Of a stretch of 64,000 nucleotides of DNA, positions 40,439 to 48,458 are shown piece by piece. Numbering within the stretch: the first letter of the stretch is position 1; each line of letters starts with the position of its first letter. The position numbers and the translations under genes are program-made. The notes beneath the pieces were generated by a model. That model did no database searches. It was not told the origin of the DNA and saw nothing but the letters and a program-made list of their open reading frames with translations. This DNA comes from Paenibacillus wynnii (GTDB lineage Bacteria > Bacillota > Bacilli > Paenibacillales > Paenibacillaceae), in contig NZ_JQCR01000001.1 of assembly GCF_000757885.1 (NCBI RefSeq), forward strand, positions 372,001 through 436,000, written 5' to 3'.

Positions 40439-42064
40439 TTATACTTCTACAGGATACATGCGCTGACGCAGTTCCTTCACTTCTGGGCTTTCCAGGTACT
40501 CATCGTAAGCCATGGTCCGGTCAATCAGACCTGCTGGTGTAATCTCGATGATTCGGTTTGCAATGGTTTGGATGAACTGATGGTCATGGGAAGTGAACAG
40601 AATTGTACCGTCGAAATCAATCAGGCCGTTGTTAAGCGCCGTTATCGATTCCAGATCCAAGTGATTCGTCGGCTCATCAAAGATCAGTACGTTAGCACCG
40701 TTCAACATCATTTTGGCCAGCATACAACGAACCTTCTCACCACCGGACAGTACGCTCGCTTTCTTCAATGCTTCTTCTCCGGCAAATAACATACGTCCTA
40801 AGAAACCACGCAGGAAAGTCTCATCCTGATCCTTGGAGTATTGGCGTAGCCATTCTACCAGGTTCATTTCCACACCGTCGAAATAGCTAGAATTGTCTTT
40901 TGGGAAATAGGCTTGAGTTGTGGTTACGCCCCATGCATATTCTCCGCCATCCATTTCCTTCTCACCCATAAGCACATCAAACAACAAAGACTTAGGCAAA
41001 GAGTTGGGGCCTACGAAGGCAATTTTGTCGCCTTTATTGACCACGAAGCTGACTTCATCCAGCACTTTTTCGCCTTCTATCATTTTGGATATTCCGCTAA
41101 TAGTCAGCAACTGCTTGCCGGCTTCACGCTCAGGCTTAAAGTTAAGGAACGGATATTTACGATTCGAAGGACGAATGTCATCGAGCGTAATTTTCTCCAA
41201 CTGTTTCTTACGTGAAGTAGCCTGTTTAGACTTGGAAGCATTCGCCGAGAAGCGCTGAATAAACGCCTGAAGTTCCTTCATCTTATCTTCCTTCTTCTTG
41301 TTCGAATCCCGCTGCAAGGATTGCGCCAACTGACTGGATTCATACCAGAAGTCGTAGTTACCTACGTACATCTGAATCTTACCAAAGTCAATATCCGCAA
41401 TATGCGTACATACCTTATTCAGAAAGTGACGGTCATGGGATACGACGATAACGGTACCTTCGTAATCCATGAGGAAATTCTCAAGCCAGCCAATGGATTC
41501 CAAATCCAAATGGTTGGTAGGCTCATCCAGCAGCAGGTTATTCGGGCGACCAAATAGAGCTTGAGCAAGCAATACCCGTACCTTTTCGTTGCCGCTAAGC
41601 TCTGCCATCTTCTTATCGTGCACTTCACGGGGGATTCCCAGACCAATAAGCATAGCTCCTGCATCCGGTTCAGCATCCCAGCCGTTCAGCTCTGCGAATT
41701 CGCCTTCCAGCTCACCGGCACGTAGGCCATCAGCCTCTGTGAAGTCGGTCTTGGCATATAGCGAATCCTTTTCTTTCATGATTTCGTAGAGACGTGCGTG
41801 ACCCATAATAACGGTCTCCAGCACTGGGTACTCATCATACTCATAATGATTCTGCTTCAATACAGCCAGGCGCTCGCCGGGTGTAATGTGAACATCGCCG
41901 GAGTTGCTCTCAAGCTCGCCGGACAAAATTTTCAGAAAGGTTGATTTGCCGGCACCATTGGCACCGATCAGACCATAACAGTTACCAGGGGTAAATTTTA
42001 TATTTACATCCTCAAAAAGTGCGCGTTTTCCGTAGCGGAGTGTTACGCCGCTTGTACTAATCAT
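40439..42064 (-). CDS. ABC-F family ATPase, YkpA/YbiT-like
   Basis: 541 residues with two ABC domains and no membrane part. ABC1 has GANGAGKST (Walker A), LSGNEKVRVLLAQAL (signature with Asn for Gly) and LLLDEPTNHLD. ABC2 has a deviant Walker A, GPNSLPKS, then LSGGEKVRCMLAKMM and LIFDEPTNHLD. The 80-residue charged linker between them is the PtIM that reaches the peptidyl-transferase centre in ABC-F translation factors. The class eases stalled ribosomes, and some members give antibiotic resistance. The YkpA subgroup is usually a housekeeping member. Whether the altered Walker A still supports hydrolysis is open. Confidence 0.9.
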   Translation of the reverse strand: MISTSGVTLRYGKRALFEDVNIKFTPGNCYGLIGANGAGKSTFLKILSGELESNSGDVHITPGERLAVLKQNHYEYDEYPVLETVIMGHARLYEIMKEKDSLYAKTDFTEADGLRAGELEGEFAELNGWDAEPDAGAMLIGLGIPREVHDKKMAELSGNEKVRVLLAQALFGRPNNLLLDEPTNHLDLESIGWLENFLMDYEGTVIVVSHDRHFLNKVCTHIADIDFGKIQMYVGNYDFWYESSQLAQSLQRDSNKKKEDKMKELQAFIQRFSANASKSKQATSRKKQLEKITLDDIRPSNRKYPFLNFKPEREAGKQLLTISGISKMIEGEKVLDEVSFVVNKGDKIAFVGPNSLPKSLLFDVLMGEKEMDGGEYAWGVTTTQAYFPKDNSSYFDGVEMNLVEWLRQYSKDQDETFLRGFLGRMLFAGEEALKKASVLSGGEKVRCMLAKMMLNGANVLIFDEPTNHLDLESITALNNGLIDFDGTILFTSHDHQFIQTIANRIIEITPAGLIDRTMAYDEYLESPEVKELRQRMYPVEV

Positions 42065-42172
42065 TAAGCATTACCATCCTTTTCACTTAGGGTTCCGAAC
42101 AATTATATCACAAAAACCTGCATAATTGCCTGCTATGCAAGGCATTTGCAAGCTCTTTTTCATTCCATTTTC

Positions 42173-43168
42173 CTACTGCTCCGCTCTCCGGCTCTCGGGA
42201 TGTACTACTAACGTCTCACCATAACCCAGAATCTTGATCCTTTCCGCAGCAATTCCAAGATTCTCCCTCGCTTGCTCCAACCGGTCCAGCGCTTCCCGAG
42301 CCGTGTCATCCGCAAGTCTGAACGTGCCGTAATGCATAGGAATCATGGTCTCGGCACCTACATCTTGAAAAGCCTGAACAGCTTCCTCTGGATTGACATG
42401 CTGCGAGGTCATGAACCACTCCGGCTCGTAGGCGCCAATCGGCATCAAGGCTACGTGGATCTTAAAACGTTGGCCGATTTCCTTAAACCCGGGGAAATAA
42501 CCGCTGTCTCCGGCAAAATACAGATTGGGAGGAAGCTTGTGCTTTCCATCTCCTCCCGCTCCTTCTGGATGCAGCCCCGGCTTCGCCGGTTCCATAATAA
42601 ACCCGCCCCAATGAGAGGTATTAGTATCAAAGGGAGTTCGACGCGTCCAATGCTGAGTAGGGACAAAGGAAAGCTTGATATTCCCCACCGTAATCGTCTC
42701 CCACCAATGCATCTCAATGCAGTTGCGGAACCCTTTACGCATCAACTTTCTTTTGAGTCCCACCGGAACAATTAAAGTGGTTCCCGCGCGGTACAGCTTT
42801 CGTATAGATGCGATATGCATATGATCATAATGAGAGTGCGAGATCAGAATGATATCAACAGGCGGAACTTCTGCAATGGGCAGACCGGGTTCACCCAATC
42901 TTTTCTCAAAGCCCAATCTTCGTGCCCAAATGGGGTCAGTGATGATATTCATCCCTTCATATTGAAGGAAAAAGGTGGAGTGCCCCACCCAGGTAACGGT
43001 GGTATCCAGTCGGTTCTCCGCTAAAAAAGACAGCTGTGGCGGGATATTAGGCACGACATAGGAGTAATCCTTTTTCTTTTTCCGGCGTTCCTCACGCCAC
43101 TGGCGAAATTCCTTGAGTGTTTTATCTGTACTGACATTATCGATATTGTCGTAACGTATTCTTGCCAT
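42173..43168 (-). CDS. MBL-fold hydrolase, NAPE-PLD/UlaG-like
   Basis: 331 residues. The metallo-beta-lactamase core starts with WVGHSTFFLQYEGMNIITDPIW and has the zinc motif SHSHYDHMH, then PTQHWTRR, FAGDSGYFPGF and IPMHYGTF. This is the layout of N-acyl-phosphatidylethanolamine phospholipase D-like and RomA-like proteins. The natural substrate in bacteria is not established. AAGGAGAG lies seven bases before the ATG at 43168; an ATG 39 bases upstream has no ribosome site. The protein is cytoplasmic. Confidence 0.85.
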   Translation of the reverse strand: MARIRYDNIDNVSTDKTLKEFRQWREERRKKKKDYSYVVPNIPPQLSFLAENRLDTTVTWVGHSTFFLQYEGMNIITDPIWARRLGFEKRLGEPGLPIAEVPPVDIILISHSHYDHMHIASIRKLYRAGTTLIVPVGLKRKLMRKGFRNCIEMHWWETITVGNIKLSFVPTQHWTRRTPFDTNTSHWGGFIMEPAKPGLHPEGAGGDGKHKLPPNLYFAGDSGYFPGFKEIGQRFKIHVALMPIGAYEPEWFMTSQHVNPEEAVQAFQDVGAETMIPMHYGTFRLADDTAREALDRLEQARENLGIAAERIKILGYGETLVVHPESRRAEQ

Positions 43169-43466
43169 TTGGATTCTCTCCTTATAGGGCTTACCTGAAA
43201 TACTCACTGCTGGCAGGTAAAATTAACTGTTACTCTATTTATCGGCAGTCTACTCCATAAAATATCCTTGTTATGATATATTTGTACGCACTTTTATTAG
43301 ACACTGCTTGATTCACTGGCTTCTCATTACAGGTTTTACCCATTCCGCACCATAATTAAGCGAAATAGGAACTTGACCTTTTTTTGTATTTAGCGCTGAA
43401 TATGATGTAAAATGCGGGTAAAGACAGCGGTTCATGAACCGTTAAAATAGGGGGAGTTAAGCGCGT

Positions 43467-44603
43467 ATGAAGATTACTTTTATTGAACCGACTCCAAGTC
43501 CCAATACGATGAAGCTTCATCTAGACGAAAGTCTGGAACCGGGAATACGTAGAACCTATACACCGGAAAGTCAGCGGTCTGCCCCGTCCTGGGCGCAAGA
43601 AATGCTGAATATCCCGGGGGTTACCAGTATTTTTCACGCGGCTGACTTCGCGGCTCTGGAACGGAAAGGTAACGCGGACTGGGCTGCTATTCTTAGAGAG
43701 GTGCAATCCCGGTTCGGCGGAGCAACCGGTCTGAACGATGATTGGAGCCTGACCGATGAGCATGCGGGAGCTCATTTCGGGGAGGCTGCGGTATTTGTAC
43801 AAATGTTCCGCGCGATTCCTATGCAGATCCGCGTCAAGACCGGAGCACATGAGGAACGAATCGCCCTCTCCTCCCGCTTCACCAAGGCAGTAACGGACGT
43901 AGCCAGCGCCGTAATGATCAAGGAGCGCAAGCTCACCGATTACGGCGTACGTTACGGCGATCCGGCAGAGATCGCCCGCGAGGTGGAGCAGGAGCTGGAA
44001 GCGGCGTATCCGCAGGAACGCCTCGACTCCCTTGTGCAGCAAGCCATTGCGCACGGAGCGCAGGGTGAGTTCGTCGAGCAGCGGCGCAAGCGGAAACGCG
44101 ATGAGCTGCTGCTCGATCTCCAGGACGCCGACTGGCGCGTGCGGTATGCCGCGCTGGAGGATCTGGCGCCTACGCCGGAGCTGCTTCCACAGCTTCGGAC
44201 GGCGCTCCGCGACCCCAAGCTGCATATTCGCAGGCTTGCGGTCGTGTACCTGGGCGATCTGCGCACGCCCGAGGCGCTGGAGCTGCTCTTCGAAGCGATG
44301 ACGGACAGCGCACCCGCCGTACGGCGGACTGCAGGCGATACGTTATCGGATATCGGTGATCCAGCCGCTACACCGGTGATGATCACAGCACTTGCGGACA
44401 GCAGCAAGCTTGTCCGCTGGCGGGCCGCCCGCTTCCTCTATGAGGTAGGTACCTCTGAGGCGGAAGAAGCCCTGAGTATTGCGGCAGAGGACCCTGAGTT
44501 CGAAGTTGGACTGCAGGCTAAGATGGCCTTAGAGCGTATCGCCTCTGGAGAAGGAGCCGCCGGAACCGTCTGGCAGCAAATGTCGGAGCGCCGCCGTAAT
44601 TAA
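43467..44603 (+). CDS. cvfC: conserved virulence factor C family protein (CvfC/YpgR-like)
   Basis: 378 residues. The N-terminal about 85 residues resemble the Nfu/NifU N-terminal scaffold fold (MKITFIEPTPSPNTMKLHLD). A middle domain follows and then HEAT repeats (about 215-360; LLLDLQDADWRVRYAALEDLA, LRDPKLHIRRLAVVYLGDL and so on). This is the YpgR/CvfC layout. The S. aureus member affects virulence gene expression, but the biochemical role is not known. The start follows GGGGGAG. The stretch 43950-44330 is very GC-rich, which produces long false frames on both strands. Confidence 0.85.
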   Translation: MKITFIEPTPSPNTMKLHLDESLEPGIRRTYTPESQRSAPSWAQEMLNIPGVTSIFHAADFAALERKGNADWAAILREVQSRFGGATGLNDDWSLTDEHAGAHFGEAAVFVQMFRAIPMQIRVKTGAHEERIALSSRFTKAVTDVASAVMIKERKLTDYGVRYGDPAEIAREVEQELEAAYPQERLDSLVQQAIAHGAQGEFVEQRRKRKRDELLLDLQDADWRVRYAALEDLAPTPELLPQLRTALRDPKLHIRRLAVVYLGDLRTPEALELLFEAMTDSAPAVRRTAGDTLSDIGDPAATPVMITALADSSKLVRWRAARFLYEVGTSEAEEALSIAAEDPEFEVGLQAKMALERIASGEGAAGTVWQQMSERRRN

Positions 44604-44686
44604 CATCAACATGCCATTAATTGTTATTGCCTGAATTCATAACTTGATTTATACTATTTTTTGTTGTGTTTATTAACGATGAAGTA

Positions 44687-44924
44687 AAGATAGCCTCATC
44701 ATACCTACGATGAGGTAGAGGTCGCGAATATTAAGAGTAGGCACGAGGAGACGTTAAGAGCCGTCTATGATCCGCTGCTGAAAGGAATATTTGCCGAAGC
44801 CTGTGCCGCCGTTCTTGCAGCGGCGCGGGCTGGGGCCGTTACCGAAAGGGACGGAACTGTCACGTTGTTACGCCTTATCCAGGCTGACTGCGTGTTGCGC
44901 TATCTTCACAGGGAGAGTATGATG
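44687..44924 (+). promoter_or_regulatory. lysine riboswitch (L-box) aptamer
   Basis: The conserved L-box words occur in order: AGAGGTCGCGAA (44717), AAGAGTA (44732), GGAGACG, GCTGAAAGG (44776), GCCGAAGC (44793), CCGAAAGGGACGGAACTGTCAC (a stem-loop near 44840), and GGGAGAG (44911) before the closing strand. CATCATAC (44697-44704) can pair with GTATGATG (44917-44924) as P1, leaving a small extra hairpin CTAC-N6-GTAG (44705-44718) between P1 and the core. A terminator follows at 44943 and a lysine-type permease after that. Lysine binding should favour the terminator and lower uptake. Confidence 0.9.
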
Positions 44925-44941
44925 CGGAGCTCTAATTATAG

Positions 44942-44970
44942 ACGCCGCAGGTACATTCTGCGGCTTTTTT
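44942..44970 (+). terminator. riboswitch-controlled terminator before lysP
   Basis: GCCGCAG (44944-44950), a seven-base loop, CTGCGGC and TTTTTT (44965-44970). It ends 59 bases before the lysP start, the expression platform of the L-box. Confidence 0.9.
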
Positions 44971-45029
44971 GCGTTCTGCACTCCCCGTTCATGAACAGAA
45001 ATACGATCAAATAGAAGGAGTGTCCATTC

Positions 45030-46511
45030 ATGCAAGGCAACAAGCAAAACAATGCTCCAAGCAGCATTGGTAATCAACCGGGATTAAGAAAGACCTTTAA
45101 AGCACGGCATTTAACAATGATCGCCCTAGGCGGATCGATTGGAACAGGACTGTTTCTGGCCAGTGGCGGTGCTATCGCCTCATCTGGACCCGGCGGTGCT
45201 CTGCTAGCCTTTTCGGCTGTCGGTATTATGGTTTACTTTTTAATGACAAGTCTCGGGGAGCTGGCAACCTATTTACCGGACTCCGGGTCCTTCAGTACTT
45301 ACGGAACCCGCTTTGTGAGTCCTGCCTTCGGCTTCGCCATCGGCTGGAACTTCTGGTATAACTGGGCCGTTACTATTGCTGCTGAGCTGGCAGCTGCCAC
45401 TGTAATTATTAAATATTGGTTCCCGGACAGTCCATCATTCATATGGAGTCTAGTGTTCCTGCTGCTTATGTTTGGCCTCAACTTCCTGTCTGCACGAGGA
45501 TACGGTGAGTCGGAGTATTGGTTCGCTATTATCAAAATTATTACCGTAATTGTCTTTCTGGTTGTCGGAGTGCTGATGATCTTCGGAATCATGGGTGGTA
45601 AATCCGTAGGCTTCAGTAACTTCACATTGGGAGGCAGTTCCTTCCATGGAGGCTTCTTCGCCTTTGTTGGTGTCTTTATGGCTGCCGGGTTCTCCTTCCA
45701 AGGGACCGAATTGGTCGGGGTCGCCGCTGGTGAGAGTGAGAATCCTCGCCGCAATGTTCCCATCGCTATACGTCAGGTTTTCTGGCGCATCTTAGTTTTT
45801 TACATCTTGGCCATTTTTGTAATCGGCATGTTGATTCCTTACACGAATCCCGATCTGCTGCAAGGCGGTGTTGATGCCATCGGGGTAAGCCCGTTCACGA
45901 TCGTATTCAACAAAGCCGGTCTGGCTATCGCAGCATCTGTAATGAATGCCGTAATTCTTAGTTCTGTATTATCGGCCGGTAACTCCGGGATGTATGCTTC
46001 CACACGGGTTCTCTATGCTATGGCTAAAGATGGTATGGCACCGAAAGCTTTAGGTAAGCTTAATAGCCGCGGCGTTCCTGTTGGAGCCTTATTAGTAACA
46101 ACTGCTGTAGGGATGCTGGCGTTCCTTGCCTCGTTCTTCGGAGATGGAGCTGTCTACAACTGGTTGCTGAATGCATCCGGCATGTGCGGGTTCATCAACT
46201 GGTTAGGAATTGCGGTCTGTCACTATCGCTTCCGTAAAGCATTTGTAGCGCAGGGGCATTCACTCTCTGAACTCCCATACCGCGCCAAATGGTTTCCGTT
46301 TGGACCGATCTTCGCCTTTGTACTATGTCTGATTGCCGTATTCGGCCAGAATCTCGGAGCCTTCACCGGGGATTCTATTGACTGGTATGGCATCCTTGTC
46401 TCTTACATCAGCCTGCCGTTGTTTATGTTAATCTGGTTTGGCTATCGTTGGTTCAGAAAAAGCAGTATTGTTCCATTAGATCAATGCGATTTAAGTACAA
46501 ACGTCGACTAG
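45030..46511 (+). CDS. lysP: lysine-specific permease
   Basis: 493 residues, an APC-family amino acid permease with twelve membrane segments. It begins FKARHLTMIALGGSIGTGLFLASGGAI, the amino-acid permease signature, and has GGFFAFVGVFMAAGFSFQGTELVGVAAGES in the middle. Sequence alone leaves lysine, histidine or arginine possible. The lysine riboswitch directly upstream settles lysine as the most likely substrate. AAGGAG lies nine bases before the ATG. A single-gene transcript with its own terminator. Confidence 0.92.
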   Translation: MQGNKQNNAPSSIGNQPGLRKTFKARHLTMIALGGSIGTGLFLASGGAIASSGPGGALLAFSAVGIMVYFLMTSLGELATYLPDSGSFSTYGTRFVSPAFGFAIGWNFWYNWAVTIAAELAAATVIIKYWFPDSPSFIWSLVFLLLMFGLNFLSARGYGESEYWFAIIKIITVIVFLVVGVLMIFGIMGGKSVGFSNFTLGGSSFHGGFFAFVGVFMAAGFSFQGTELVGVAAGESENPRRNVPIAIRQVFWRILVFYILAIFVIGMLIPYTNPDLLQGGVDAIGVSPFTIVFNKAGLAIAASVMNAVILSSVLSAGNSGMYASTRVLYAMAKDGMAPKALGKLNSRGVPVGALLVTTAVGMLAFLASFFGDGAVYNWLLNASGMCGFINWLGIAVCHYRFRKAFVAQGHSLSELPYRAKWFPFGPIFAFVLCLIAVFGQNLGAFTGDSIDWYGILVSYISLPLFMLIWFGYRWFRKSSIVPLDQCDLSTNVD

Positions 46512-46569
46512 ATTTCTATATAAGATGAACTTATGATATTAACTTAAGGCTCTATAGTCATACGACAAA

Positions 46570-46616
46570 CAGGGGGTATCCCAGCAGCCAGTGGTATGGC
46601 TATGGGATACCCCCTC
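46570..46616. terminator. terminator between lysP and the transglutaminase gene
   Basis: AGGGGGTATCCCA pairs perfectly with TGGGATACCCCCT around a 19-base loop. It lies between convergent genes and can fold on both strands. Confidence 0.8.
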
Positions 46617-46631
46617 TATGTTTATATGGCA

Positions 46632-47777
46632 TTATTTCCAGGTTACATATACTTTGAGGTCACCCGTATTGTCAAACGCGGAAGTGGTATAGGATAAATT
46701 ATCCAAGCCAATTTCATAAAGCTTCTTGAGGTCGTTCTTCAGCAATACTTTGTTTCCCCGATACCGGAAAAGGACTGAATCTTCCCCCGAATTAACCGCT
46801 TCCTTAGCCAATGTTAAAATCCCCGCTGCGGAAGTGACTACCTTCGTTTCATCATATAATGCATAATTAAGCTGCTGTTGCAGATTTAGATAGAAGTTCT
46901 TCTTCTCTCCGCCATTCTTTATAAGCTCAGACAGTGTTAGATGATAGGCCACCGATGCTGCAGGGTAAGGTTTGTTCCAGGTATGGTCTGCCCTCATCTG
47001 GTTATCAGTGCGCAAGTAGTATGCTGTGCTGACTGCACCTGCCTGATCCGGTGAAGGATCATCCCAGGTGGTATCCAAGTGATACCACCGTCCATCCAGC
47101 TGTACCAGATTCCAAGCATGGGATTGACTCCGGCCTCCCTCCGGTCGAGCTGTTCCTTCCACAATCCTGTTGTTAATCCCTGCTTCCTTTAGCATCTTAT
47201 AAGTCAAAAGCGAATAGCCCTGGCATACGGCGCTCCCGCTCTGCAGACCTTCATAAGCCGTATACTTGCGGTACGAGTTATCATATTTCAAATGAAGAAC
47301 TACCCAGTCGTGAATAACCCTTACTTTCTCATGATTATTCATTCCCGGTTTTATAATCTTACTAAGAGCAGCCTTAACTTCCTTAGTAACATAAGCAGTC
47401 TGCTGTAAGTTCTCCAAATATTTGATTTCTACCGTAACCTTCGCTGATCGGCTGCTGCCCCGGTACGAGAAAGCATAACTGTCTACTATATAATGCAGGT
47501 AATTATCACTTTCCATACTCTTGTCTATGGCTGACTGAACCTGTGATTTCAGATTCGAAGTGTTGCCTTCAAAGGTAAACATAATCGTCTCATTACGGTT
47601 GTTCATGGCATGGGTCAGCTTCCCAGTCATTTCACTTATAGAGTGCAGAGTTACCGAACTTGCAGAAGCCGAAGCATAAGCGTAATCCCAGCCCCAGTAC
47701 AGAGTCGGTGGGATAGCAGCTGCGAATAGTACTCCACTAAGTATGCCCTTAACCAGCGATAAGCGTATCTTCCTCAT
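46632..47777 (-). CDS. secreted transglutaminase-fold protein
   Basis: 381 residues. An N-terminal hydrophobic segment (LVKGILSGVLFAAAIPPTLYW) serves as signal or anchor. The transglutaminase-like core has the likely triad Cys185 (GSAVCQGYS), His220 (SHAWNLVQLDG) and Asp235 (HLDTTWDDP). The flanking domains are beta-rich. Such proteins are usually cysteine proteases or cross-linking enzymes at the cell surface; the substrate is unknown. AGGAGG stands before the ATG at 47777, 45 bases inside the longest frame. Confidence 0.88.
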   Translation of the reverse strand: MRKIRLSLVKGILSGVLFAAAIPPTLYWGWDYAYASASASSVTLHSISEMTGKLTHAMNNRNETIMFTFEGNTSNLKSQVQSAIDKSMESDNYLHYIVDSYAFSYRGSSRSAKVTVEIKYLENLQQTAYVTKEVKAALSKIIKPGMNNHEKVRVIHDWVVLHLKYDNSYRKYTAYEGLQSGSAVCQGYSLLTYKMLKEAGINNRIVEGTARPEGGRSQSHAWNLVQLDGRWYHLDTTWDDPSPDQAGAVSTAYYLRTDNQMRADHTWNKPYPAASVAYHLTLSELIKNGGEKKNFYLNLQQQLNYALYDETKVVTSAAGILTLAKEAVNSGEDSVLFRYRGNKVLLKNDLKKLYEIGLDNLSYTTSAFDNTGDLKVYVTWK

Positions 47778-47822
47778 ATATAAATTCCTCCTGCTGATTA
47801 CTAAGTAAGAGATGATGTTCAC

Positions 47823-48330
47823 AAATTATTGTCCTTTGTACCTTAATATTAATATCGGTCCATCAGCTTAGCTACATAAATATCTTTAATTTTCAAGATC
47901 TTTTATTCGGCCTTTAGAAGGAATTCTGACTCTTTCTCGAAATCAGTGCTTGACTTCCTGTTTATGTGACTGTACCGGGACCGATTTCCATCTAACTACG
48001 CCTGATGTTTCACCGGGTTTGGGGCAACTACGCCCTACAGGTAGACGAATCCGAGTTACGGACCAGTCCCTCGACGATTAGAGGGGAAAATGCCCGCTAA
48101 TACCGACCGAAAGGCAATTAATTTGAGAGTATAGGGAAATTATCCCTATAATCTTACACATATCGCTTCAAAGAGAAATATCCTCAAAATTAGCGGACGA
48201 AATTCCATCTAATTGGCCAAACAGGGTGCCGAATGCGGAAATAGAGGGAGAAAACCCCTCTGTTGGGCGTAAAGGATTTCAGTCCTTCTCGTCACTTGTC
48301 AAACACTTCATTTTCAATCCAACTATACAA
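47823..48330. other. gene-free region, possible degenerate repeat
   Basis: No ORF with a ribosome site is present. The stretch 47950-48270 is richer in GC than the flanks and holds phrases such as GACGAATCCGAGTTACGG, ATTAGAGGGGAAAATGCCCGCTAAT and AATTAGCGGACGAAATTCCATCTAATT that look like short inverted pieces of an intergenic repeat. Their copy number cannot be judged here. Confidence 0.35.
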
Positions 48331-48373
48331 AAAAGCTGCCTTACCAGTAATCATTCCACTGATAAAACAGCTC
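48329..48373 (-). terminator. terminator of the GH95 gene
   Basis: On the minus strand GAGCTGTTTTATCAGT...ACTGGTAAGGCAGCT is followed by TTTTTTG. It lies about 85 bases past the stop codon. Confidence 0.7.
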
Positions 48374-48458
48374 TACTATACTATTGATATTCTCATGAAC
48401 CTATATTTATTCGCTAACAAGCCAGCCGATTTTAGCCAGCTTTTGGTAGTCCAGAGAC

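Noticed and set aside
43372-43410. TTGACC and TATGAT before the CvfC-like gene as a promoter
   Set aside because: The spacer is about 22 bases, too long for a sigma-A promoter.
43521-44407. Minus-strand frames of 234 and 151 codons opposite the CvfC-like gene
   Set aside because: Shadows of a GC-rich conserved gene; no ribosome sites.
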